Shown here: piece after piece, positions 1 through 11,507 of the stretch
Numbering within the stretch: the stretch's first letter is position 1
Layout of the letters: every line of letters begins with the position of its first letter
Assembly (NCBI RefSeq): GCF_023898315.1
Contig: NC_064614.1
Location: 1,055,744,432 to 1,055,808,431 of the forward strand
Source of the DNA: Schistocerca nitens
Lineage: Eukaryota; Arthropoda; Insecta; Orthoptera; Acrididae
Length of the DNA: 64,000 bases
Direction: 5' to 3'
Position numbers and translations under genes: made by a program
Notes under the pieces: generated by a model
What the model was told of the DNA's origin: nothing
The model's input: only the letters and a program-made list of their open reading frames with translations
The model's database searches: none

Positions 1-95
1 ACTCGCGCACGCTTTGGCGATTCCCGTAAGAGTTTGGGCAACCTGTGCGCATTCGCACAGACGAAGGCTGGGTAGCCTTTAAATAAATATATATT

Positions 96-760
96 CTCAT
101 CAAAAGCAAAACGAGGATAATGGAATGTAGTCGAATTAAGTCGGGTGATGCTGACGGAATTAGATTAGGAAATGAGACACTTAAAGTAGTAAAGGAGTTT
201 TGCTATTTGGGGAGCAAAATAACTGATGATGGTCGAAGTAGAGAGGATATAAAATGTAGACTGGCAATGGCAAGGAAAGCGTTTCTGAAGAAGAGAAATT
301 TGTTAACACCGAGTATAGATTTGTCAGGATGTCGTTTCTGAAAGTATTTATATGGAGTGTAGCCATGTATGGAAGTGAAACGTGGACGATAAATAGTTTG
401 GACAAGAAGAGAATAGAAGCTTTCGAAACGTGGTGCTACAGAAGAATGCTGAAGATTAGATGGGTAGATCACATAACTAATGAGGAGGTATTGAATAGAA
501 CTGGGGAGGAGTTTGTGGCACAACTTGACTAGAAGAAGGGATCGGTTGGTAGGACATGTTCTGAGGCATCAAGGGATCACCAATTTAGTACTGGAGGGCA
601 GAGTGGAGGATGAAAATCGTAGAGGGAGACCAAGAGATGAATACACTAAGCAGATTCAGAAGGATGTAGGTTGCAGTAGGTACTGGGAGATGAAGAAGCT
701 TGCACAGAATAGAGTAGCATGGAGAGCTCCATCAAACCAGTCTCAGGACTGAAGACCACA
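96..760 (+). pseudogene. RTE-type LINE, 3' end of the reverse transcriptase ORF (decayed)
   Basis: Three frames in succession (96-341, 329-532, 513-752) give the C-terminal part of an RTE-clade endonuclease/reverse transcriptase. Visible landmarks are FCYLGSKITDDGRS, then VAMYGSETWTI, then WCYRRMLKIRW with TNEEVLNR, then RDRLVGHVLRH, RRGRPRDEY and a final MKKLAQNRVAWR. The order matches the region after the RT palm in RTE elements. At least two frameshifts separate the blocks, so it cannot make a protein. The endonuclease and RT catalytic parts are absent; the copy is 5' truncated or continues outside the window. It ends near 'ctcaggactgaagaccacaa', the expected RTE 3' end. The same protein region recurs at 55079-55660. 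Confidence 0.85.
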
Positions 761-1573
761 AAAATACACGTGGACGGTAATTCCCTAGTTCGGCTGTTGC
801 TAGACATCAACCAGTAATGTGGAATGACACACAATGTTTCAAGGAGTGCATTACTTGTTCTGAGATGTCAGGCCAATATATGAATGTGTTACGATGTGCT
901 TGGTGTACAATAAGGTGGTCCTCGCTTATGGTCAGAAGACTGGAACGTTAACGACCAGTACGCCTGCCTCCACGTTCTCATACAGTCCGACTTTGGGCCA
1001 CTGTCACATCAGAATGCCCCACAAATCTGGATATTGCGTAATTATACCGGCCAAACAAATTGAATCCTTATTTAGATCAATTTCAAAGTCTATCAAGTGC
1101 CGATAACGCTGTCTCACAGGTGTTTGCCCCGTCTCTGCGTCATCACAGTTATCTCTCACGCTTAATTTCCACATAGAAATGTGGAAAGAGTGGATGATAG
1201 TTTCAGTGTCGAAAAATTACCATCACGAGACTGCCGCAAGAGGACGCAATTCATCCGCACTGTACTGTTTGTTGTGTCTTATGGGTTCCCTCTGTCAGCA
1301 ACATACGTGACCTGAAGTCACACATCATGACACGCCTGTTATGAACATTTCCAGGCCTGGTAATAAAATTTAGCAAAAACAACACCAGTACAGTCGCATT
1401 GTAGTGCTACATGTAACAGAGAACTGCAGCTGTACTACTTCCCTCCTTCCTACTGCGTACACGTACGAAGTTACCTTGACATCTTATCATGCCCTCTGCG
1501 TGCTTCACATTTATTGTCAGGCAGTGTGTTCATTAACTCATATTAACTAGTTACTTGTCAGCCAGTGCTTACA
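761..1573. other. No gene seen
   Basis: No protein or RNA gene is recognisable. One small perfect hairpin is present at 1166-1187: TTTCCACAT, loop AGAA, ATGTGGAAA. Confidence 0.5.
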
Positions 1574-1777
1574 GCCGGCCTGGGTGGCCGAGCGATTCTA
1601 GGCGCTGCAGACTGGAACCACGCGACCGCTACGGTAGCATGTTCCAATCTTGCCTCGGGCATGGATGCGTGTGATGTCCTTAGGTTAGTTAGGTTTAAGT
1701 AGTTCTAAGTTCTAGGGGACTGATGCCCTCAGAAGTTAAGTCCCATAGTGCTCAGAGCCATTTGAACAATTTTTGAA
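1574..1777 (+). mobile_element. tRNA-derived SINE (head type I), with target-site duplication
   Basis: The 5' head begins gccggcc and carries a Pol III A-box-like stretch (tggccgagcgattc) and a degenerate B box (tgttccaatct). It is followed by the common body gtccttaggttagttaggtt and the 3' end agagccatttgaac. It is bounded by ccagtgcttaca (1562-1573) and ccagtgctcaca (1778-1789), a 12-bp target-site duplication with one mismatch, so both ends are firm. It has no coding capacity; mobilisation would depend on a LINE reverse transcriptase. Confidence 0.93.
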
Positions 1778-1789
1778 CCAGTGCTCACA

Positions 1790-3655
1790 CGGGCCGCTTC
1801 TTTCTACGCACTACGATCTTCACCTCTATGTAGGACTTCCGCTCCTCCATAATGATATATATTTACTGTTCTAGAGTATCCACTCGTCCTGCAGTAGGTC
1901 ATCATGTTGGTCTTTTCGTTTCTACAATTTGTGTCCTGAGATATTTATTTAGTTTCCTGCCTCATATATCACACATGTACCTATCAATCGCCAACAGACT
2001 TCAATTTTGCATAGATTCCACATTCAAAGTCCGTGCATTGCTGTAATTAAAAAGACGGTAATGCTTTGTGCTTATCAACTTTTCTTTCGTAAGCCTCGTT
2101 TTGAAAATTCTGTTCAGTTAACCGAAAGCTCATCAACCTCTTCAATTTATTTCTTTCGATTGCATATAGTAATAGTTCTCAACACTTTTCATCAGTAATA
2201 ACCGCTATTTCAACAATGTTTCTGAGTTTGAAACGTAATTAGTGAGTTGGTGGATTCCAACAGCGTTTCAGAGACTGAAGTATTTTCAGGTAGCGAAAAG
2301 TAAGTCCAACTTCTTCGTTTCCAGGAAGTCAACATCCTGAAAACAATTTTGTGAAAAAATCTGACACATCAGAGAAAATTTGTTTGCATTAATCCATTAT
2401 TATCGGAAGGATTTCCAGAGTTTCGGTTCCGTTTACCACAACGTATTAGAATGAGTGTCTACTGCGGTAAAAACGTAAACGATTGTGAGAAATAGAATGA
2501 ACATGTAAAATGACTTATGATTTATTTTGGCTTACACCAAACCAAATACAAAAATGATCCTTAGAAATCAATAATACTCACCGTTCCGTTTACGATTCTG
2601 TCATGAAGCCGCTCAACTCCTCTTCTATTAATGACAGGCATCAGTCCTGATCTTGCTCTGACGTAGAAGATATATATTTTATTATACTGAGTACTTGTAA
2701 ATTTAAATCCTTTGTTCAAATAGAAGAAAACTCGTTATTTAGGTACTTGAGAAGTGCTAATCTACTGAAGTGTCATTGTGTATGTGCTATTTCAATAGAA
2801 TCCCAAAACCGCAAAAACTTGCCGTAACAAATGGCTCCCGATTTGGAACACTTTACTGACTTCATATATTTCTTTATTGCATTTTGAAATGATAGCTTTC
2901 ACTTCACGTGTGCTGCTGTCTGTTTCTGAATTTATAAAGGCTGCAGCTTAGAAATAGGGTTTCTGCAAATGTGAAATACTAATCCGTGCAACATAATGTT
3001 CGTGGTCATATACGAAGGAACAAATACTTTATTCAAACTTAAAAGTGCTGCAGTCTAGAAAATCTTTGTCAGTGCAGTCTTTAATGGACTATGTGCTATG
3101 TTATTACTCTACTACTGAGAAATAATCAGTAAATTAACTACTAAGCGGAACTATTATCAAAAACATGTTACAAGTCAAAAACGTTCTGAAATAGCCGCTA
3201 CTGGCAACTAAGAAAAATTTCAGTTTTATTATATCAGTCCTCGGCTTCAAGTAACAAGATGGTTCACGACTGATAAACTATAGCTTTACCGTCCAGAAAT
3301 CACGTAACAGTTTTGCAAATATATACAGTTTTACTCCCAATAATATTAATTCAAAAATTAAGAGTAGCCTTCAAACAACGTTAATATATCATACCACACA
3401 TAGGTGTGAAGAGCTTGTAATATTTACAGCCGCTGCACAAATCACAAACTCATGTCTCGCATTAACAAACACAGTGGAAACTGCAGGAAAGTAATCTTGG
3501 CGGGTGGTCTCAAGTGTGCTTTACTTCGTGTGATTCTAAAATCTGTCACTAGATTGAGGTACTGAGCACGAAACATCATGTGTTCCAGGGTACAACACTC
3601 GCCCTAATAAAGACAGTGCGTGATACGTCATTGACATTTGATGTAAAATTGAATT
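1790..3655. other. AT-rich sequence, no gene seen
   Basis: Short open frames only, none with recognisable content or a repeat signature. Confidence 0.45.
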
Positions 3656-4039
3656 TTAGTCATAGAAAATTTCATTATTACAGCATCAAAGGGTAAAATT
3701 AATCAAAAGAAGTCGCTATCCGTTCTATAAATTAATTAAACAATCTAAAGAAAAGCAGTGGAAATCTTGCATTAATTTTAGTCAGGGTTGGGAGATGTTA
3801 TTAGAAGTTTCCACGACGGAACTGTCTCGAGATCTGGCGGAAAACCCAAAGAGATTCTGGTCGTATATAAAGTACATCAAAGGCAAGACTTCATCAATGC
3901 ATTCACTGCATGATAACAATGGTAATATTACTGATGACAATGCGGCTAAAGCAGGGTTACGTAACACGGTTTTTGTAACTTCCTTCGCGAAAAAAGATGA
4001 AGTAGGTATCTTAGAATTCGAATCAAGAACAACTGTTCT

Positions 4040-4371
4040 TGTGATTACTTCACCCTCCGTGCCCAGCGACTAGCTGTACTCCTGTCGACAGCAGATGCTC
4101 CATAGACTTTGCACAAACGTTTGTGAGTATTAACCACAGTTTCTTGCTCTGCGTTGAACAATTCAATGTTGGCGCGTTGCTTGTTACTCAAATCACCTAC
4201 AGATACCATTTCGAAACTGTCCCGCAGCAACGCTATCTGTCGGAAGTGACGGAAACATCGCAGGCTCACTCAGGAGACTTCAGATAATACATACGTAACC
4301 TTTAGAATTCTTTGCATTGTGTTCGGCTGAAAAAAAAAATGCGTTGCATTACTTTCTGAGCAACGCTCGAA
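4040..4371 (-). mobile_element. Mariner-like transposon, 5' fragment with transposase N-terminus
   Basis: Reading the minus strand from 4371, a terminal-repeat-like start (AGAAAGTAATGCAAC) leads to an open frame from 4209 to 4045. It opens MVSVGDLSNKQRANIE and continues with THKRLCKVYGASAVDRSTASRW, which resembles the first helix-turn-helix of mariner transposases (HTH_48 type). That domain binds the element's terminal repeats. The frame stops after about 55 residues and no catalytic DD(E/D) part follows, so only the 5' end survives. Both sides abut LINE copy A. It most likely inserted into the LINE, after which one deletion removed the mariner 3' part and the LINE RT core together. Confidence 0.65.
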
Positions 4372-4930
4372 CATAAACGATCTGAGCAGCCCTCTAAGAT
4401 TGTTTGCAGATGATTCTCTCGTTTACCGTCTTGTAAAGTCATCCGATGATCAAAACGAATTGCAAAATGATTTACACAAGATATCTGTATGGCGCTAAAG
4501 GTGGCAATTGGGTCTAAATAATGAAAAGTGGGAAGTCATCCACGTGGGATTCCACTAAATTTTCGTTATACGGTAAATTACACAAATGTAAGGTCTGTGG
4601 AGTCGAAAAATATTTAGGAATTACAATTACGAATAAGTTATATGGGAACGATCACATGAATAATGCTTTGGGGAAAGCAAACCGAAGACCGCGATTTATT
4701 GGCAGAACTCTTAGAAAATGTAACACTTTTACTAAGCAGATTGCTTACACTATGCTTGTCCGCCCTCTTCTGCTGTGCTGTGTGCGGTCCGTATTAAATC
4801 TGACTGACGGGGAATGTCGAAAAAGTAGAAAGAAGGGAAGCTCGTTTTGTATTAGCACTGAATGGGGGAGACGGTGCCATGGATATGTTACATGAATTGG
4901 GGTGACAGTCATTAAAACAAAGGTGTTTTT

Positions 4931-5126
4931 CGCCGCGGCAGGATCTGATAATGTAATTTAAATCGCTTACTTTCTGCTCAGTGTCAAAATATACCTTGGA
5001 AACCATCTTACTTTGAGAGAAATGATCACCACGGCAGGATCTGATAATGGAATTTAAATCACTTACTTTCTGCTCAGGGTGTCAAAATATGCCTTGGACA
5101 TCATCTTAATTTGAGAGGAATGATCA
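4931..5126. repeat. Imperfect tandem duplication, period about 96 bp
   Basis: The block starting cggcaggatctgataatg at 4936 recurs at 5032 and runs through tttctgctcag, tgtcaaaatat and gagagaaatgatcac, with scattered substitutions and a short insertion in the second copy. It lies within the 3' part of LINE copy A. Confidence 0.85.
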
Positions 5127-5297
5127 TCATAATAAAATAAGAGAAACCAAAGCTCACATGGAAAGATTTAAATGATCATTTTTCCAGTGCGCTTTTCGAG
5201 AGTGGAACAATAGAGAAATAGCTTGAAAGTGGTTCCATGAATCCTCTGCCACTCATTTAATTGCCGATTGCAAAGTAATTGTGTAGATGTAGATGTG

Positions 5298-8199
5298 TGG
5301 TGTGCAGGCTATGAATTCATCTAACCTGAGGTAATTCCATCCCTTATTTTAGACATACAGGGACAGATATCTGTCTATTCGATTTCTGATTTACTTTCGG
5401 TCAGTAAATCAACTCGATACGCTGTATTAATAGGGTAATATATAGTGACGGTCGATTTTTAGATAGGAATATTACTGAAAAATCAAAAATTTCTTTGCAA
5501 AAAATTTTTAATATTGTCGTACTAATTTTATACTGTTAACTAAAAGGCATTCTCTACTGCTAAGTACGTTGCTGTTATTTTGAAAGGAATATTTCAGAAA
5601 ATAGTCTAATGCGCTGTATGGATCTTTTTCGAAACTGGTAGAATCGTTTCTCAGCACACTCATGTCGAACACGCACCAATGTGTGCGTGTTGAAATGCGA
5701 CGCCCGGTAAGTTCAGAGTAAATAAAAAAAATGTCACCTTATGGTTCATTTGCTTCTTACCGTCCTGATATAGTGTTAATTGTGTAACTTAGCTGTTACC
5801 TGTTACCTCCCAGTGAGAACAATCTGAAATGCGTTCCTTTTTCTCCAGGTAACCAGTCCCAACATTCGAAACTGCCTTTCAAACGGAATTAAGGTCATAC
5901 TTATCACGCTCCACGAGAAAGGAAGACGTATAAAATTACTCTACTTCTGTATGGTACTCGAAACGAAACTGACAGTTGTTACAAAAAATTGCATACTACC
6001 CCATATACTAAAGTTTTTGAGAGAATTGAAAAATTTCCACAACAAAAGACCAACGTTTTAAAATAATAAAAAAGCAAAATTATTATTGAATAGTAAAGAC
6101 GAAATGAAATCCTTTCGGCAGAGTGATATTTGAATTTTCTCATTTTGCGGCATTACAAGAAGGGATCTGTTTTGCATGGTAAAAGCTTTATGGAGCCAAG
6201 GTCGCATAAATTTCTTTTTGTTACAAACAACCGACTTCGATGGGTTTTGTTGTCACTTTCTGAAGACCTGAACATGATAGCAAAATCCATTGCGACAGTT
6301 ATTTGTGAAAAAAGAAATATCAATACGATCTTGGTTTTAGAAAGTTTTTGCTGAGTGGCGTGTAAAAAATCACCTGTGGGCACGTTGTAAGGGTATATAT
6401 TGGTCAGGCAGAAGAGGCTCTGGATATTACATTATTGGAATATAACAAAAGATTAAGATTTTGAAAGAAAGAGCGAATCTTTGCGGAATATGTTTTAACA
6501 GAAATTCACGCATAAAATGTAGATTGCAGCGATGTTTATACTGATATAAAAAACAGAAAAACGATACTCTTGGAAAAACTGCAAATTAATATACATCTGC
6601 TACATAAAATGCCAGAATGATTTTAGATAATGAAACACAATTTTGCTTTTTCTCTCTGTTCAATTAAGTTCCAGTTCTGCAGGTGTTACATTACAACAGT
6701 AAATTCGTTTGTAATCTTTTATCAAGTGTACAGATAATGCGTAACACAAAAGCACTATTTTGGTTCTTTTTCAAAGTAACGGTCTTTGTGTAACATAAAA
6801 AGTAACACCTTTCGTTGTGAACACTCTGTGTCTCACCGTTTCGTGATTCATCACTTGACGATGTCCTGAGAAGCCGAAATCCAACTCGTGATCAAATACA
6901 TAATACTGTGTAGAACTTCAGTAAGGCACTGCATTTTTATTGCTATTGTAAAATTCTATCAACGAGTGATGGAAATTTCAGTAAATTAAATAAGCAAAAC
7001 GCTCTTTTTACGGTACAACGAGTGAAAATCCCCTCATTTCTGATGAAAACGGCTTAGCAATATCCGTGCGGTATTGCAGTGTTTTCAAATGAATAACCTT
7101 TCCTTCTCCACAAATTGCTGACCGACAAAAAACATTTGCGAATACTGCTTGATCATGTACGGACAGCAGTTTTTCGATAGGACGATACCACTCAACTACA
7201 TTAAATTGAGGACTGTGAACTCTCAAACTTCGCAAATGAAGTTCGTGGGAGCATAGGTGGTTCTCGTATCCCTGGATTAGCAGGCGTGGCTTATACTGAT
7301 AGCCAACTCAAAATCCAGCGGTAATGCATATTCAGTTTTCTTTATGCAAATGAAGACATAAGCCAAAGAGACCAAAAACCTCTGTTCTCGAGTACATTCA
7401 ACTATAATTGCAAGCGTATAAAATCAATTATTAAATTTGTATTACCAGTATCGGAGCTAGTGTAAGAATATAACTGATGTAAAACAAAATCCTTGAGGTT
7501 CATTTCTTGTAATGACTAATCCTCTGTGCGGTCAGTTAACTTACTTTAGGTACTGAACATTGTTTGTAAGAAACAACATCCAACACCCGCTACAAAATAC
7601 ACATTTGTAATTCCATGCAGTCTTCTGCACGCACCACTTCGAACATACTTTCCATACACTGTTCTGTACGTTATTAACGTATTTGATTTCTTTCATTTTA
7701 TTTATAATTGTTCACTGACATTTGACGATACTTTCTAGTGCATTCTCATGTTTTACTACCCAGTTCTTTCACTGAAAACGAGAACCGTATTTGGTGTGTA
7801 TAGCTTTTTTTGGGCGCTGTCTCTACCATGATCCGTCGCACGTCAAATACACGGAATTCCGGGAAATCCTACTGTGTGCTGTACGCTCCGTCCGTTATCA
7901 GTGTCCTCACATTTCCTTCCATCCTAGTGCAAGCGAACCCTTATGTTGGGGGAATGCCTACATGCATGTTCTCTTTGTAACACAAGCGCCAAAGATTCCC
8001 CGTCACATTTGTTTTACATTGTATACCTTCCCAAATCTTTTCATGTCCCGCAGCCGAACGTGGTACCTTGTTTCACTCTTTCATTGCCTAAATTTTGCTG
8101 CATCAGACGCTTATTTCCGCTAGTTTACAAACATCTTTCAACGCTATTGACCTACGCATCACCATTTTATTTTACATTAATCAGCCAAAGAGATATAAT
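5298..8199. other. AT-rich sequence, no gene seen; one decayed hammerhead-like motif
   Basis: No recognisable protein. A 110-residue frame at 7791-8123 has no features I recognise and is near chance length. The only structured item is the hammerhead-like motif at 6850-6892, entered separately. Confidence 0.45.
6850..6892 (+). ncRNA. Decayed hammerhead ribozyme-like motif
   Basis: Stem I is ATCAC (6850-6854) with GTGAT (6888-6892). The core reads TTGACGA (one change from CUGANGA), GAAA follows at 6876-6879, and a TC precedes the closing stem. The layout matches the better motif at 13826-13872, but the first core C is lost and stem II is poor, so it is probably inactive. Confidence 0.4.
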
Positions 8200-9920
8200 C
8201 TTCCCCGAGGAGGAACGTGACCTTGCAATCATTGCGAAATGAAAGCAGCTGTCAGAAGGACAATGAGAGATTCTTTTAACGAATTTGAAAGCAATATTTT
8301 ATCTGTAGATACCAAAAACAACCCCAAAAAATTTTGGTGGTACGTAAAATCTATGAACTCCACAAATAATCCAGTACCTTCACTTGCTGACAGTACGGGT
8401 AATGTAACTGATGATGATAAACAGAAGGCTGAAATTCTAAACCTAGCTTTCAAAAACGTGTTTACGGGAGAGGACTGCAGCACCATTCCCCCTTTCAATT
8501 ATCGAACAAACGCAAGGATGGCTGACATAGTGTTTAGTGTATCTGGGATTGTAAAACAGTTAAGATCCTTAGACGCCAGGAAGGCATCTGGCCCAGACGG
8601 TATCCCCGTAAGATTTTATGTTGACTATTCAACAAACGTAGCACCATTCTTGTCCATCATCTATCGGAGATCATTGGATCATCGGAAAGTTCCACGGGAC
8701 TGGAAGAACGCCCAGGTCATAGCAATCTATAAAAAGGGTTGAAAATCGGATGCACATAATTACCGGCCAATTTCACTCACATCGATTTGTTGTAGAATCA
8801 TGGAACATATTTTGTGTTCAGATATAATGACCTTCCTAGACTCAGAAGCTCATGTGCAGAAATCAACACGATTTTAGGAAACAGTGGTCATGTGACACAC
8901 AGCTGGCCCTCTTTGTGCTTGATATACAACAGGCTCTAGATACCGGGTCCCAGGTTGATGCCATATTTCTCTACTTTCGAAAGGCGTTCAGCTCAGTTCC
9001 GCGCTGTCGCTTGCTCCAAAAAGTGCGCGCTTCCGGTCTATCCGATGACATATGCGGTTGGATAGAACGTTTTCTAACAGACAGGGAGCAGGATGTCGTC
9101 CTGAACGGGGTCACTTCAACAGAAACAAGCGTAACTTCAGGTGTGTCACAGGGCAGCGTAATAGGTCCGCTACTTTTTACGATTTACATAAACGATCTGG
9201 TCGATGATATTGACAGCGGAATTAGACTGTTTGCCGATGATGCTGTAGCCTACAGTAAATTAGTGTCACACGAAAGTTGTGAACAAATCAATGAGGATTT
9301 GCAGAAAATAAATGCATAGTGTAATGACTGGCAGTTGTCTCTCAATATTGGTAAGTGTAACCTATTGCGAATAACAAGGCGAAAATCCCCATTAATGTAC
9401 GAGTACAAAATAAATGCCTAGTGTTTGGAAGTGGTAACATCCGGCAAGTATCTGGGTGTGACTATTCGAAATGATCTCAAAATGGAATGATCAGATTACA
9501 CAAGTAACGGGTAAGGCGAACTCTAGATTGCGGTTTATTGCTAGAATACTGAAGCAATGCAGTCCTTCAACAAAGGAAATGACTTACAATACGTTAGTTC
9601 ATCCTGTCATGGAGTACTGTTCGTCTGTATGGGACCCTTACCAGTTGGGTTTGATACAAGAGATTGAGAAGGTCCAAAGAAGAGCGGCAAGAGATTCGTG
9701 ACTGGAACATTTCGCCATCGCGAGAGCGTTACAAATCTCATAGAAAGTTTGAAGTGGGACACACTCGTACTGAGGCGTTCAGACAGTCGTTTTTCTATCG
9801 CTCGATCCGAGAGTGGAACAGAGGGTGGGGGGGGGGGGGTGAAATATGACTTTGGCACGAATTGTGCCCTCCGCCCCGCACCGCTTGATAGCTATCAGAG
9901 TATATATGTAGATGTAGATT
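8200..9920 (+). mobile_element. Jockey/CR1-like LINE, copy B, 5' truncated
   Basis: This is the better preserved of the two related LINEs. The coding part starts near 8200, the RT is partly readable, and it ends in the tail 'tatatgtagatgtagatt' at about 9902-9919. No apurinic-like endonuclease domain is present, so it is 5' truncated as is usual for LINE insertions. It shares the linker, RT and tail organisation of copy A (3660-5297). A G-run interrupts its 3' part near 9830. Confidence 0.88.
8239..9845 (+). pseudogene. LINE reverse transcriptase, broken by stops and frameshifts
   Basis: Segment 8239-8740 gives the pre-RT linker (NPKKFWWYVKS, GNVTDDDKQK) and the RT start (LDARKASGPDGIPVRF, VPRDWKNAQVIAIYKKG), then a stop followed by HNYRPISLTS. 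Segment 8852-9319 gives the palm: VDAIFLYFRKAFSSVPR (the usual FDFSKAFD aspartate is changed), TSGVSQGSVIGPLLFTIYINDL, and the catalytic LFADDAVAYS. Segments 9471-9845 give the C-terminal part: ANSRLRFIARILKQCSP, MEYCSSVWDPYQLG, VQRRAAR and IREWNRG. RT would copy LINE RNA at a nicked chromosomal target. Stops at 8740, about 9317 and 9420, plus frame changes, make this copy inactive. Confidence 0.88.
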
Positions 9921-10677
9921 TCGCACGCCATTCATTTATTACTGCATCAAATCTCTCTTATAGCTATCTTCAAGAAATCCTCTTCCACAGTTTCACTTCT
10001 CGCAGCTCTGTTCTTAACGAGTTGTATGTAAGAACAATGACACTTTAAGACGATGAGGGACAGAACATAAAGTTATAAGTTCTCGGATGTTCTCGCATAC
10101 TATGTAATCGTTTCTGTGCAGACATTCTACAATAAGACTTCGTGTCATGAATTACGAGGTTTTAAGGCATATTTGCAAATTTCCATATAGCTCCGACAAC
10201 AGAAACGGTATGGTTATATGAAACAAATATAACCCTGTTACAGCTTTGTGGTAACAATAAACGAACAAAATTAGGATGATTCGTAGGGATTCCTCTGCTC
10301 TTTTTGTATTGTGTTATAAGCTGAAAAAATAGGACAAAACCGAAAAATTTTATCAAATAAAGAATTCAGGAAGAGCTTGAAATACTGCAACATGAGAATT
10401 TAGGTTTGTTTAAAGCTGTTGTTCAGAGGCTTGGCCAAGACATTCACAAATGTATTCAGCACCGAAAGCGGCTAATAATACAGATATGTGTGATTTAGCA
10501 CAGGACACTTATGGTGGTGAGATACCTGTCACTAACTTTGGTAGACTGCCAATTACGAATGAAGCAAACTACTTTCTTTATTGTTAAGTCTTAAAACAAT
10601 TTCTTGCATAAACATTGTTTTATGTTTGTTATTGAAATTCATTTCAAAACAAAGAAATGATGCTAGTTTTCACTGAG

Positions 10678-10680
<3 letters not shown>
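9921..10680. other. No gene seen
   Basis: AT-rich sequence with short open frames only. Confidence 0.45.

Positions 10681-10730
<50 letters not shown>
10681..10730. repeat. (TG)n microsatellite
   Basis: Uninterrupted TG dinucleotides for 50 bp. It adjoins the 3' end of the minus-strand SINE to its right and may be that element's expanded tail. Confidence 0.97.
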
Positions 10731-10735
<5 letters not shown>

Positions 10736-10737
10736 TA

Positions 10738-11210
10738 AACCGGGGACCTGAAAACGACGGAGAGGCGTCGTGCCGCCGTAGCCCTGAGTGGTTCACAACT
10801 CCACAACAGGCCACAGTAGTCCACCCACCTCAATGCCGCCCCACACCGAACCCAGGGTTATTGTGCGCTTCGGCCCCCAGAGGACACGCCCCCCCCCCCC
10901 CTTCCCCGGGAACGTCTCATTCCAGACGAGTGTAACCCCAAATGTTTGCATGGTAAAGTAAGTGTGGTGTACGCGTATTCGAAGACGGTGTTTGCGCAGC
11001 AATCGCTATCACAGTGTAACTCAGGTGGAATAAGGGGAGCCAGCCCGCATTCGCCGAGGCAGATGGAAAACCGCTTCAAAAGCTATCCGCAGGCTGGTCG
11101 GAATACCGTACCTCGACACTAATCCGGAGGGCGGATTCGTGCTGGGGACCGGCACGCCTTCCCGCTACGGAAGCAGCGCTTGAGACCAAGCGTCTAGCCG
11201 GGCGGGCTAC
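10738..11210 (-). mobile_element. Long (about 470 bp) tRNA-headed SINE-like repeat
   Basis: A GC-rich block with sharp edges in AT-rich surroundings. Reading the minus strand from 11210, it opens gcccgcccggctagacgct, continues through ggtctcaagcgctgcttccg and ggaaggcgtgccggtccc, then cacgaatccgcc. This resembles a leucine- or serine-like tRNA head with a degenerate B box. The rest has no open frame of note. Its 3' end meets the (TG)n run. I recall this repeat as abundant in locust genomes, but this window holds only one copy, so the family assignment is from memory. Confidence 0.55.
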
Positions 11211-11409
11211 TAACAAGGGAACCTCCCCATCGCACCCCCCTCAGATTTAGTTATAAGTTGGCACAGGGATAGGCCTTGAAAAACTGTACACAGATCAATC
11301 GAGAAAACAGGAAGAAGTTGTGTGGAACTATGAAAAAAATAAGCAAAATATACAAACTGAGTATTCCATGCGCAAGGTAAGCAACATCAAGGAGCGTGTT
11401 AGCTTACGA

Positions 11410-11475
11410 GCGCCGTGGTCCCGTGGTTAGCGTGAGCAGCTGCGGAACGACAGGTCCTGGGTTCAAATCTTCTCT
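11410..11475 (+). promoter_or_regulatory. tRNA-like internal Pol III boxes within the left inverted repeat
   Basis: tggttagcgtgag at 11424-11436 fits an A box and ggttcaaatct at 11460-11470 fits a B box. The spacing is tRNA-like. The right arm carries a reverse-complement counterpart around 12105-12175, with the A-box part well kept (acgctaacca at 12151-12160) and the B box more degraded. Confidence 0.5.
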
Positions 11476-11507
11476 CGAGTGAAAAGTTTAATTTTTTATT
11501 TTCAGAT

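Larger units (their letters stand above)
3660..5297 (+). mobile_element. Jockey/CR1-like LINE, copy A, RT core missing
   Basis: Frame 3 from about 3700 to 4035 reads KQSKEKQWKS ... LAENPKRFWSYIK ... NGNITDDNAAKA, the linker upstream of the RT in this LINE group. From 4373 the text resumes as INDL, LRLFADDSLVYR (RT catalytic box), then WQLGLNN, then ANRRPRFIGRTLRKCN and IAYTMLVRP, the C-terminal part. The RT portion between them, about 730 bp in copy B, is absent and replaced by a mariner fragment (4040-4371). Many stops and frameshifts make it a dead copy. It ends in the short repeat tgtagatgtagatg at 5283-5296, the same tail as copy B. A 96-bp tandem duplication lies inside the 3' part. Confidence 0.85.

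Noticed and set aside
1574-1660. tRNA gene
   Set aside because: This head and the other tRNA-like heads continue into a SINE body and lack a proper cloverleaf and acceptor stem.
10657-10935. 92-residue plus-strand frame with a long Cys-Val run
   Set aside because: It is the translation of the (TG)n microsatellite plus the adjoining SINE.
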